In this document: positions 17,801-25,685 of the stretch, in pieces
Layout: each line of letters begins with the position of its first letter
How positions within the stretch are numbered: position 1 is the stretch's first letter
Assembly (NCBI GenBank): GCA_964439595.1
Contig: CAYTOK010000004.1
Coordinates: forward strand, 1-64,000
DNA: 64,000 bases
Direction: 5' to 3'
Source: CAIJXB01 sp964439595
GTDB taxonomy: Bacteria; Chlamydiota; Chlamydiia; Chlamydiales; Rhabdochlamydiaceae
Program-made: the position numbers and the translations under genes
Notes under the pieces: model-generated
The model's database searches: none
What the model saw: only the letters and a program-made list of their open reading frames with translations
What the model was told of the DNA's origin: nothing

Positions 17801-19777
17801 CCCTTTTTCTAGTAAAGTAAATAGGAGTAACTGCTCTTCCCAAGATAAGTTTTCTTGAAAAGAAAAATCTGTCAGCAAAGAAACCTCTGCTACAAATTGC
17901 GATAAAGCAAGAGGAGGAAAAGAGGAAGACTTTTCTTTGCGATGCAAGGTAAACACATGGGAAGTAAAATGCCGTAGAAGCTGATTCCACGGAGTAGGAT
18001 TTATCACATAACCCTTAACTGTTTCTACAATAAGGGCAAGTTTTTTCCATGTTATTAAAGGCAAAGAAAACATCTTTAGCTGATAAGTATTTAAAATGGC
18101 TTTAATAGCAGAACAGGCAACCTTAGGTTTATTCGCGTTATCACATAGAGGTAGGGCCTTTAAAACCAAAGAAGAAGGATCCCCTTCTAAAGAAAAACAT
18201 TCTACAGGTAAATTTAGTAAAGAGCGCATAACAAGCTCTTTTTTTTGCATGAAATGTAAGGTGAAAAGAGCCTTTTCCTCCCAAGATAAAAGAGAGAGGT
18301 CACATCCACTAAGAGCCTCTTGCAAAGTCAATAAAGAGAAGTCTTCTTTCATAATCTCTTTTAACAAAAGCTGCGCCTTAAGCAAGGAAAATCTTTCCCC
18401 GGTAAATCTAACTCCTTTTTCTAGAAGAAGAGGAAAAAGAGAAGGATATAAAAAAACCCATCCTTCAATCACACTTTGAGAAAAGGGTGTTTTTATAGAA
18501 TAGATACCCCAAAAAAGAGCAAAAGGAAGATCTACACCTACAATAGCCTCCTTCCTATAGCTCATAGTAAGAGAAAAGCTTGTTTGCTTAAATAAGGCCA
18601 AAATAGAACAAAGCTCTTCTTCGCTAAGTTTCCTAGGAAGGGGTAGAAGAATATATAAACCTCTTTCTTCGTTATTCATTTTACATTGAAGCCATGGCTC
18701 TTGTAGATGCATTTTTACAATAACTTCTGAAGCAAAAAGAGGAATAAGTAGCTGCAAAAGAGCCGGAAGGTGGTGGGGATTAAAAGAGGAGGGGACTATT
18801 TGCTGCAAAAAGCTCATCCATATGCTACTTTGCCTTTTTCTTTGCACTAAGTCAAAAAAGTTACTAACAAGCTCGTTATAGTTTTCATTTTTAATAGTAT
18901 AACTAAATAGCGCATTACAAGAAAAAAAATTCCAATATATCGATTGTACTTCACGTCTTTTTTTCTGCACAAATTGGTTTGTTTCATAAACAAAACCTCT
19001 TGGCGCCCTCTCTTCACTTTGAGAACAATAATCACTTATGCGCGGATCTAAACAACTAAACCCATCTGTTATAGCTAATACATACCGCGCCCAACCATAT
19101 TTGATAATAAACTTAAGATTTTGCACATCTAAAATGCGGTTTCGTATTTTATCAATAACTGCTAAAATAGGGCCCTGACTTGAATATAAATGGAATTGAT
19201 GAGGCGCAATCGTTCCTAAAGTCGAATCAAAACGGTTTATAGGGATAAATAAAGAATCTATGTTCATGACAGAAGGAATATCTGCTACGTTTCTAGTAAC
19301 AATAACAGAAATTTCAAAAGGCAAATGCCCCTCCACTCCCATTAAAGTGCACCCTTGAAAACTGTAAGTTCCCTTAGTAACCGGCTTAAAGCATACTACC
19401 CCCAAATCCTGAAGACTTCTTTCTTCCTCAGAAGAATCTACTGAAAGCAGTTCATTTAAAGTTACACACAAAACCTTCCACGTACAAAAACGCAACCCGG
19501 CAGATTCACCTTGCCCACCTTCTAAAATGATTTTAAAGTCTATATCATTTATAAACTCCAGACGGGTAGCAAATAAATCTGTTAAGCGACTTCCCAAAAG
19601 ATAAGCTCCGCTTAAAGGAAGACGAGCTTCTTGCAGCTTGCGAAGAAAAAGAATGACTATATTATCTACTCGTATAGAGCGAGAAGATCTTAGGTTAACC
19701 TGATTATGAAAAACAGGAGCTAATTCTTGGCTTAAAACCTCCTTATAGGAAGAAACTCCACTCATAAAACCAGACAT
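14870..19777 (-). CDS. 1635-residue protein with nucleotidyltransferase-like N-terminus
   Basis: The N-terminal 80 residues contain LLGSRL (Gly62-Ser63) and NDIDF (Asp78, Asp80). This has the form of the GS...DxD active site of Pol-beta-type nucleotidyltransferases, with a later acidic beta strand (FEISVIV, about residue 155) as candidate third carboxylate. The GS-to-DxD gap is 14 residues, slightly longer than usual. Residues 190-260 (RNRILDVQNLKFIIKYGWAR) vaguely recall the region after the catalytic domain in CCA-adding or poly(A) polymerases. The remaining 1300 or so residues are helical and Leu-rich, like a solenoid, without a motif I know. The ATG at 19777 follows AGAGAGG with almost no spacing; an ATG at 19765 is the alternative. 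Confidence 0.7.
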   Translation of the reverse strand: MSGFMSGVSSYKEVLSQELAPVFHNQVNLRSSRSIRVDNIVILFLRKLQEARLPLSGAYLLGSRLTDLFATRLEFINDIDFKIILEGGQGESAGLRFCTWKVLCVTLNELLSVDSSEEERSLQDLGVVCFKPVTKGTYSFQGCTLMGVEGHLPFEISVIVTRNVADIPSVMNIDSLFIPINRFDSTLGTIAPHQFHLYSSQGPILAVIDKIRNRILDVQNLKFIIKYGWARYVLAITDGFSCLDPRISDYCSQSEERAPRGFVYETNQFVQKKRREVQSIYWNFFSCNALFSYTIKNENYNELVSNFFDLVQRKRQSSIWMSFLQQIVPSSFNPHHLPALLQLLIPLFASEVIVKMHLQEPWLQCKMNNEERGLYILLPLPRKLSEEELCSILALFKQTSFSLTMSYRKEAIVGVDLPFALFWGIYSIKTPFSQSVIEGWVFLYPSLFPLLLEKGVRFTGERFSLLKAQLLLKEIMKEDFSLLTLQEALSGCDLSLLSWEEKALFTLHFMQKKELVMRSLLNLPVECFSLEGDPSSLVLKALPLCDNANKPKVACSAIKAILNTYQLKMFSLPLITWKKLALIVETVKGYVINPTPWNQLLRHFTSHVFTLHRKEKSSSFPPLALSQFVAEVSLLTDFSFQENLSWEEQLLLFTLLEKGNISAAIEHLVFVLQNTSDESSREVVKKHFREFPPSVYEVFDKLVARKAIEQSLLFFKLQQGLISDEERITAFCLALKRGEYTCTKAIEAALLEECGSVEIVWTIYLHFYDVESIATHLENRYFFGEEFKQLTKNRVRQKDPSVCRYAEILFQRMEKNYRLASCLEDLEVDAEQIRGGLVALFNKRIIQPEAAYQLVCFIGENFVDFLEERFLESFSSRESIHYAHLLMTKFVTRFPLELKKKYGSIFIEEFENLLKRNPIETVNQAKVYLSDMTEEELFILAQKCYLFSAGDLFPTITSLLKEDFFKKRWNINVWTPALLQAWVNSLAKHGLLTEEYERLFILYAVGKWKQILQENDERAGSEYFSLLGHGHFLSLFFQASQSYGVLVKSASFALHRAPSLEVLTKAIGVLAVPFKAEPDSSQEGSKVILAFSCLQAISRGAIEVDKLPFNHILLLIESLYNHPDIDLFGVDNWEGIDNCLARLSTISEKNKEFSRAESVLQKLAQNMMKLTVEVITSQPVIAKISSKIIAFLVRSGELQYVQTAQNLLEAIHRRRLGLQGLDCSIEARTYCLFLEKTAKDSRIASRELGVLSVLADTIKTHKKVKELTDCILNTIFVLCEEEGVDPERAFVTGSLGLELLGINRYKLPIPDRFKSRERVSKLVEFVFANSPEGIPYFSFFKSCWGVFNKHKLEEKIIVRILEKGLRIAKSMDKTEGFRGPDAVSSLLLVSYAVCPDYVPFVTPCKKIRKEFVAEVLACFLAFENINAVDMALSGFLNNLMNTSLLKEEFFYDLVVKIAEIRGLSIADSYSNMFMNRLFKGPILWNSVLVILKKIDVSIWEEEEVDRFSVVFALAMDTQYVFHSVDKEGSTCLLPILECYLRLMKRASKVYLPHNLLADIVINPDFYFSEQQKTQVLEVLKQVATRVFEVSYAEADLGSHKVDKFVALCHSFYGELTPDQKADFAPFLLRIGIEVL

Positions 19778-19833
19778 CCTCTCTTAAAAAGACAATTCAA
19801 CACGCTAATTTACAATTACTTATTAAATAAAAA

Positions 19834-19876
19834 ATAATAATGCAAATTATTATGTGTTATTTTTATTTAAAGTCAA
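19834..19876 (-). promoter_or_regulatory. Possible promoter with palindrome upstream of the 1635-residue gene
   Basis: Minus strand: TTGACT (19876-19871), an 18-bp spacer, and TAATAA (19852-19847). The -10 lies inside a perfect inverted repeat, ATAATAAT-GCAA-ATTATTAT (19834-19853), which could be an operator or just AT-rich DNA. The 240-bp space between the two divergent genes is otherwise AT-rich with no other structure I can support. Confidence 0.4.
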
Positions 19877-20017
19877 TCCAATTATCATTCAATAAAATCT
19901 GTGAAAATAAATTTTTTCTATATCTCTTGCGTTATTAATATTTTTAATTCTTTAAGTTTTATTTACATTTTGTTAAAATAGCCTTTAAACAACATAATTT
20001 TTTAGTCGGGAATTACT

Positions 20018-22567
20018 ATGATTTTTTCTTCGGTAATAGGTGGCATTAGTCAATTTTCTTTAAACGGAGCTATGGTAGCTCAACAGTTAGATGAAAAACA
20101 AACGGTCCAAGTAGCTAGAATCCTATTTTCTCGAGAAATTGTTTTAATCAGCCTACTATACAGCATGAATTACACTATTCCTGTTGTGGGATTTATAGGC
20201 ATATCTGCAGGCGTTTGCAAACTATTTATTTTAAAACTGAAAGATTTTCTAGAAGTCCCTTCTCAAAATGATACTCCCTCCCTAAAAGGACGCTTAGTAA
20301 AAACCATACTTGTCCCCGTAAATAAAATAGAAAGCGTTCTAGATGCAGGGCTAAACCAAGCAGATACTTTTTGCAATGCCGCCTGTTTAATAACCTACGT
20401 AGTTTTAATCATTTTAGGACACCCTCTAGCTGGAGCTATAGGGCTTACTTCGATAGCTCTCATCGAATTAAAAAAAAGAGGACTGCTTTTTTCTCATTTA
20501 GATCGCTTATTACTTAGCATCGGAAGTCTTTGCAACTTATCGATGGTCCTATTAACACCTATCAATATTTTCTTGAAAGGGTACGCGCTTATCGATGAAA
20601 TCAACGCTGCAACGCAAAATAACGCTGTCCTTGAAGCTCTATCCCCTATCACAGGGAATCTTTCTCCAGGATCTCATATAATTGCCGAAGAAAAAAAACT
20701 AAAATTGGAAAGTTTCCAAACCAAGGAAATGGCTCGATTCCTAGAAGAGCAAATGAAATTGTTTATAGAAGAGCACTTCGAAATCTTCTCTGAAAAGACG
20801 TCACATGAATTCAAACAACTCCACTTGAAGGGGTTTTCAGAAGACTCAATCTCTGATTTTATAACGAAATTAATAAAAAGCCTCTCAGAAGAACAAATAA
20901 CCTTCTTCCTACAAAATCACCAAAAGAGCTTCATCAAAAAACTCATCAAAGGCTCTTCAAAAGAACAAATAAGCTCTTTTATAGAAAAGCACATAAGTGA
21001 CTCGTCAAAAGAACAAAAAAAAATGTGGCTAGAGAACTATCTATCACAATTTTCAACTAAAACAATGAGCCCTTTTATCAGCAAACACACACAAAGTTGG
21101 GCAGAAACAGAAAAAAAAATAAGCCCGATAAGATCTTTATCAACACAGCAAATGAAAAGCCTCTCTCCGCAAGCAATAGATTCCTTCGAAAAAAGGCAAA
21201 TGAGCGGCTTCATAAAAAATCAAATAGGCAACTTTGCAGAAGAAGAAATAATTCCCCTTCTGCAAGCGGGTATAAAAGATTGGCCGGAAGAGCAGAGGAG
21301 AATCTTTCTAGAAGAGCAAATAGAGAGCTTCTCTCCTGCCGATATAGAAAGCTTCATAAAAAGCCATCCGGCAAGCCATGAAAAAAATCATATAAACAGC
21401 TTCCTAGAAGAACAGCTAACTCTCTTTATCAAGGAAAAAATAAAAGATTTTAGAGAAACAAAATTAAGAGCTCTAACAGCATCAGGACTCGAGGATCACT
21501 TCACTCTTAATAAAACCTCAATTCACGCCTTTAGCCTAAAAACGCTTCTATCCCCGGAAATGGAGGCAAAAGCAACCCGCATTTCTGCGGAAGAAGCTTA
21601 TAACACCTTAAATGCCATTCGAGAATCACATGAAATTCCTGAAGAAGACAATCATGGATGGAATCAATTAAAAGACGCGCTACTATCTCAGACTGTATCT
21701 GATAAAACGCCTCCTAATTTCCCTTTTTTCCTTAAGCTAGTCAAAGCCATGTGTTTGTCTATAAATGAGGAACCTGACGAAGTAAAACAAAAACAAAACC
21801 TAGAGTCTTTAATACAAATTTGTAACAACTGTATTGAAGGATGGACAAGGGAAGTCGAAATCCTCGTATCTCCAGATTCTAGCAATATAAAAAGCTATGT
21901 CCATAGACGTCTTGCAGAGTATAGAGATGGTTTAATGGAAGATGAGCTTCGCTCTATAGAACGTAGTAACCCCGGATTTTTCAAAGGCATGGGAGAAATC
22001 AATAACGTACACCTTCACGACGAATTAAGCTCGTGGCTGTGGCACGACTGGAGATCTTTCCGCGGAGAAACGCACATTTCTATTTGGGGAAGAGGCCTTG
22101 TTACTGCTTACGCCCAGTCTATCAAAGAAGAGTACGTAGGAAAACCTCTTAAAGAACTCTTTTTATTTCACTGCAATGTAAAAAATATGGTAGCTAAAAT
22201 TGGATACTTAACCCTAAGAAATCTGCCAGAAAAAACAAAGGCTCACTATACAAAAGAAAATATACACACATTCATTCGCGATCAAATTGCTCATGGACTA
22301 ATCCCCTGGAATCTTATAGAAAACTGGTTAAGCTCCTTAGGATCTTCAACAGAATCCGAAGAGGCCCTTTTATCAGATATCCTTTACGACTCTACGAACC
22401 CTGAAATAAAATGGAAAAGTAAATACAACCCAAAATGGGTAACCGAGGTAGAGGCTTTTGAAAAAATAGATAACACGCCTGAAAGAAAAAAGAAACGCTT
22501 CTTAACTGACGAGGGAGTGACCCTACTCCTTTGGGATCTTGGGATCATCGAGCCTACTGTTCTCTAA
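20018..22567 (+). CDS. 849-residue membrane protein with 16-residue repeats
   Basis: Three parts are visible. Residues 1-195 contain several hydrophobic helices (around 40-65, 120-150, 165-190). Residues about 232-478 are a helical array with a 16-residue period (see the separate repeat entry). Residues about 480-849 are helical and soluble with many Trp (NHGWNQL, SSWLWHDWRSF, IPWNLIENWL). No family recognised. The layout of an N-terminal membrane anchor with a long repeat arm suits a secreted host-facing protein, but this is inference. It ends 2 nt before the convergent kinase gene. Confidence 0.7.
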   Translation: MIFSSVIGGISQFSLNGAMVAQQLDEKQTVQVARILFSREIVLISLLYSMNYTIPVVGFIGISAGVCKLFILKLKDFLEVPSQNDTPSLKGRLVKTILVPVNKIESVLDAGLNQADTFCNAACLITYVVLIILGHPLAGAIGLTSIALIELKKRGLLFSHLDRLLLSIGSLCNLSMVLLTPINIFLKGYALIDEINAATQNNAVLEALSPITGNLSPGSHIIAEEKKLKLESFQTKEMARFLEEQMKLFIEEHFEIFSEKTSHEFKQLHLKGFSEDSISDFITKLIKSLSEEQITFFLQNHQKSFIKKLIKGSSKEQISSFIEKHISDSSKEQKKMWLENYLSQFSTKTMSPFISKHTQSWAETEKKISPIRSLSTQQMKSLSPQAIDSFEKRQMSGFIKNQIGNFAEEEIIPLLQAGIKDWPEEQRRIFLEEQIESFSPADIESFIKSHPASHEKNHINSFLEEQLTLFIKEKIKDFRETKLRALTASGLEDHFTLNKTSIHAFSLKTLLSPEMEAKATRISAEEAYNTLNAIRESHEIPEEDNHGWNQLKDALLSQTVSDKTPPNFPFFLKLVKAMCLSINEEPDEVKQKQNLESLIQICNNCIEGWTREVEILVSPDSSNIKSYVHRRLAEYRDGLMEDELRSIERSNPGFFKGMGEINNVHLHDELSSWLWHDWRSFRGETHISIWGRGLVTAYAQSIKEEYVGKPLKELFLFHCNVKNMVAKIGYLTLRNLPEKTKAHYTKENIHTFIRDQIAHGLIPWNLIENWLSSLGSSTESEEALLSDILYDSTNPEIKWKSKYNPKWVTEVEAFEKIDNTPERKKKRFLTDEGVTLLLWDLGIIEPTVL
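20711..21448 (+). repeat. Diverged 16-residue (48-nt) coding repeat array
   Basis: Successive units such as SEDSISDFITKLIKSL, SKEQISSFIEKHISDS, SKEQKKMWLENYLSQF, EKRQMSGFIKNQIGNF and PEEQRRIFLEEQIESF share the pattern S-x-E-Q-I-x-x-F-I-x-x-H-I-x-S-F. About 12 units can be counted, some separated by insertions of 8-13 residues. DNA identity between units is low, so the array is old or selected at protein level. Each unit probably forms one helix and a turn. Confidence 0.7.
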
Positions 22568-22569
22568 AA

Positions 22570-23523
22570 TTACAATACAGGGTCTTCTTTCTCTATTTTC
22601 TGCTTTTTGCAGGCAGGTCCCTCTATAATAGAAAAAAAAGGATGAGTGAGAAGATTTACCGGAATGCCTCTTTCTTCTTGGTTTATCCTTAAGCCTCTTT
22701 GTATCAAGTCCAGAAAGATTCCGGCTTCCTCCTCGTCTCCTGCTCGACTTTTTTCACGCACCGTCACCTCTAAGGGTTTCACTGGAGCCCATTTAGTATA
22801 TGCCTTTTGGAATAGGACTCTGACAGGAGGAAGAAAGCTCTCTACATCCTCAGGAGAAAATTCTCTTTTTGCATAATGCAGCTGGACAGCAAACATATCG
22901 CATTCAGACGTCTGCCAAAAAATTCCCCTGCCTATAGCTAGTTCAGCAATAATAACAGCCACGCCCCAAACATCAATAGGATAAGAATAAGACTTTCTTA
23001 AAATCACTTCTGGGCTTCTATAATATATTGTCTGTACAGGGAAAAACCGATCTCTTTCTTCTGCAAAAAAAGAAAGTCCAAAATCAGTAAACTTAACAAC
23101 CTCTTCGTTTTCAGATAGAAGAATATTTTCCGGTTTAATATCAGCGTGAACAATTCCTTTTTCTGTAAAAAAATCCAGACCCTCTAAAAGCTGCCGAGCA
23201 AATTGCCTTACTTTGTTTAAAGAAAGAGCTCCCTCTTTTTTTATATAACACCCTAAATCCAATTTTTCTCTAGCAAATATTAGTCCCTCAGGTCTTTGAT
23301 TCGGAGTCCAAAAACCAAAACAAGTGACAACGTGAGACCTTTCTCCTTGTCCAAGAGATAAGAAAGTCGCTATGTGTTCTTCCTTATACATTTGAGATCC
23401 ACCGTGGATAATTTTTTTTACAACAAGAGCAGCACCTGAGTCACTAAAAGCCTCTAAAACAAGCCCAAACTTTCCCTCAAAAAGAATTTTACTCGCACAA
23501 GTCACAGGTCCGCAAAGACTCAA
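22570..23523 (-). CDS. Eukaryotic-type Ser/Thr protein kinase, CMGC-like
   Basis: A kinase domain fills nearly the whole 317 residues. Visible are a poor glycine loop (FEGKFGLV), the ATP-binding Lys in ALVVKKI, catalytic loop HADIKPEN with Asp128, DFG in FTDFGLSF, YYRSPEV in the activation segment, and DVWGVAVIIAELA. YYRSPEV is typical of eukaryotic DYRK/HIPK-type CMGC kinases. The HRD Arg is Ala, making it a non-RD kinase. There is no PASTA or sensor region. Start choice: TTG at 23523 has GGAGGG just upstream; a TTG at 23574 would add 17 residues and make a signal-peptide-like leader but has no Shine-Dalgarno. Possibly a secreted effector. Confidence 0.8.
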   Translation of the reverse strand: MSLCGPVTCASKILFEGKFGLVLEAFSDSGAALVVKKIIHGGSQMYKEEHIATFLSLGQGERSHVVTCFGFWTPNQRPEGLIFAREKLDLGCYIKKEGALSLNKVRQFARQLLEGLDFFTEKGIVHADIKPENILLSENEEVVKFTDFGLSFFAEERDRFFPVQTIYYRSPEVILRKSYSYPIDVWGVAVIIAELAIGRGIFWQTSECDMFAVQLHYAKREFSPEDVESFLPPVRVLFQKAYTKWAPVKPLEVTVREKSRAGDEEEAGIFLDLIQRGLRINQEERGIPVNLLTHPFFSIIEGPACKKQKIEKEDPVL

Positions 23524-23878
23524 TATCCCTCCGCAAATAATATAATATAAATTATATTTTACAATAGATAACAATTTAAATCAACTTTAAATCTATGCAT
23601 TTTGCAATAAAAAATAACAAAAAAATATTAAATCAAATAAAACAATAGATTCAATAATTTACAGAAGATATTTCCACAAAAATCCCTTGCTTCCATAAGA
23701 TTCTACTTCAAAGCAAAAACATTTAAGAATACCTAAAAAAATTCAAATTATAGTAATTTTCAACGGAAGGCAGCTTGGCCTTCCGTTTATCGAGCGCTAT
23801 TTTTCCTACTCTTATGATTTTATTCACCTAGACCTTTGCTATTTACTAAGATACAAGAGGTCAAATGCCACCTATTTC
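23524..23878. other. Intergenic region with one strong hairpin
   Basis: AT-rich spacer between the kinase start and the 3' end of the cyo operon. It holds a perfect 10-bp hairpin (AACGGAAGGC/GCCTTCCGTT, 23762-23787, 6-nt loop), listed separately, and no ORF I can support. Confidence 0.6.
23762..23787 (-). terminator. Probable cyo operon terminator
   Basis: Perfect 10-bp stem with a 6-nt loop, about 90 nt after the cyoE stop. On the minus strand the stem is followed by GAAAATTA rather than a clean T run, so intrinsic termination may be weak. Confidence 0.5.
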
Positions 23879-24733
23879 TTAAGCAGAAATTGTATCCACA
23901 GAAATCATAATGGATAGCACCATAATCACAACAAGGGATACTCGAAACATCTGACGAGCCCAAAGCTTATCATCACTAGCTTTAAAACCTTTTATAGAAA
24001 GACCAAGCCAAGCTAAAGAAGTTATAACAGCAAATAACAAATACCAATATCCCGTATAACCAAAAGCTGTAAAAGCAAATAAAGTGGCTATAAAAAGAAT
24101 AACATAAGAAATCATGTGTACTTTAGTAGTAAAAGAGCCCTTTTTAATAGGGAAAACAGGGATTGCTGCTGCTAGATAGTCATCTTGTCGATACATGGCG
24201 ATTGCATAAAAATGCGGCATTTGCCAAAGCACTAGGATGACAAAAAGTAGAACAGCTCCTAAATCAATCTGATTACTTACTGCGCAATATCCCATTAAAG
24301 GAGGAACAGCCCCGGCTACACTGCCAACAAGAGTCCCGTAAGTAGAACGATATTTCCAAATGCTATACATAACTACATACATAAAAAAGCCGGCAAGAGA
24401 TATTCCCACTGTGAGTAAATTCGTATATTCTAATAAAACTGCAGTCCCAGCTAAAAATAAAATAGAAGCAAAAAATAGAGCTTTGGGTAAAGAAATCATC
24501 CCGGTTACAAGAGCTCGATTTTTGGTCCTTTCCATCTTTTCATCGTGATGGCGATCAGTGTAGTTATTAAACACGCAGGCAGAAGCCATAATACATGCAA
24601 TGCCAAGCAATACCCAAAGAAATAAAGCACCGTTAATGGCCCCCTTAGAGGCTAAGATAAACCCTGCTGCAGTAGTAATTATATTACCCATAATAATGCC
24701 AGGTTTAGTCAACATATAATATGTTTTAATCAC
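23879..24733 (-). CDS. cyoE: Protoheme IX farnesyltransferase (heme O synthase)
   Basis: 284 residues, UbiA-type integral membrane prenyltransferase with about eight hydrophobic helices. It farnesylates heme B to give the heme O needed by CyoB. The prenyl-diphosphate/Mg site is visible as NNYTDRHHDEKMERT with RAL next to it, and the second aspartate region as YRQDDYLAAAIPV. Start is GTG with AGGAG about 6 nt upstream. Last gene of cyoABCDE, 33 nt after cyoD. Confidence 0.93.
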   Translation of the reverse strand: MIKTYYMLTKPGIIMGNIITTAAGFILASKGAINGALFLWVLLGIACIMASACVFNNYTDRHHDEKMERTKNRALVTGMISLPKALFFASILFLAGTAVLLEYTNLLTVGISLAGFFMYVVMYSIWKYRSTYGTLVGSVAGAVPPLMGYCAVSNQIDLGAVLLFVILVLWQMPHFYAIAMYRQDDYLAAAIPVFPIKKGSFTTKVHMISYVILFIATLFAFTAFGYTGYWYLLFAVITSLAWLGLSIKGFKASDDKLWARQMFRVSLVVIMVLSIMISVDTISA

Positions 24734-24766
24734 AAAAAACTCCTGTTTTTTTATTAATTAGTAAAA

Positions 24767-25075
24767 TCACATTTCCATATTATATTCTAAGTGCGCCATA
24801 ATCCATAAGGAACCTAATACAACAATTAGAAGTATAGATAACATAAAAAGAAATGTCATCGTATTCCAGTGAGGCTTTTTCTCTTTGCCAAGATGCAAAA
24901 AAAGCACCAGCTGAACTAGGGCTTGAATAACAGCAAGCCCCATAATTACACTGAATAATACACCGGGAGAAAATGTTTTTAAGACAACAAAAAAATACGC
25001 TCCAAGTGTAAGTACTATAGAGAGCACAAATCCCAATACATAAGATTTCAAAGGAGATTTAGTAGAGTTTTCCAT
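24767..25075 (-). CDS. cyoD: Cytochrome bo quinol oxidase subunit IV
   Basis: 102 residues with three membrane helices (about 12-30, 36-58, 70-92), the size and layout of CyoD, which helps assemble the oxidase core. It starts 1 nt after the cyoC stop, so translation is probably coupled. Identity rests partly on operon position because subunit IV is poorly conserved. Confidence 0.88.
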   Translation of the reverse strand: MENSTKSPLKSYVLGFVLSIVLTLGAYFFVVLKTFSPGVLFSVIMGLAVIQALVQLVLFLHLGKEKKPHWNTMTFLFMLSILLIVVLGSLWIMAHLEYNMEM

Positions 25076-25076
25076 G

Positions 25077-25685
25077 TTATATAGCTCCCATTAGGTACAC
25101 AATTGTAAATATAAAAATCCATACTACATCTAAAAAATGCCAAAACAAACTAAAGCAGGCAAGTCGTCTAACAACTTCCGCGGTAAATCCTTTCAACGCG
25201 ATAAAAACCGCTAAAACTACAAGCCAAAATAGACCTACAGTAATATGACAACCATGCGTGGCAACAAGAGTAAAAAAAGAAGACAGAAAAGCGCTTTTAT
25301 CAAATCCATTTCCGCTATGGATAAGCTCTGCAAACTCCTTAAGCTCCATACCTAAAAAGGCGATCCCAAGTAAAAATGTCACAAACAGCCAAACTAAACT
25401 CTTCCCTTTTTCCTTCTGATCTGCAGCTAAAACTGCCAGTCCACAAGTAAAACTACTTACAAGTAGAATCAAAGTTTCTATTAATGCATAGGAAGAGCTA
25501 AATATTTTACCTGCTGGAAGTCCTCCATAAGTATTTTTATGCAAAACACCAAATACCGCAAAAAGACAGGAAAACAAAATACAATCGCTCATTAGATACA
25601 CCCAAAAACCAAGAACGGTCTTTTCATGTACTTCTTGCTCTAAGTGCCCGTGACTACCCGCACTATTTCCCTTTTGCTCTATCAT
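25077..25685 (-). CDS. cyoC: Cytochrome bo quinol oxidase subunit III
   Basis: 202 residues with five membrane helices. The N-terminus GFWVYLMSDCILFSCLFAVF and the Glu in LGMELKEFAEL are typical of oxidase subunit III, as is THGCHITVGLFWL. Its start overlaps the cyoB stop by 4 nt. Subunit III stabilises the core and carries no redox centre. Confidence 0.93.
   Translation of the reverse strand: MIEQKGNSAGSHGHLEQEVHEKTVLGFWVYLMSDCILFSCLFAVFGVLHKNTYGGLPAGKIFSSSYALIETLILLVSSFTCGLAVLAADQKEKGKSLVWLFVTFLLGIAFLGMELKEFAELIHSGNGFDKSAFLSSFFTLVATHGCHITVGLFWLVVLAVFIALKGFTAEVVRRLACFSLFWHFLDVVWIFIFTIVYLMGAI

Noticed and set aside
21097..21381. 94-codon same-strand ORF in another frame within the repeat array
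   Set aside because: An alternative frame of the repeats; basic composition caused by the A-rich repeat DNA.
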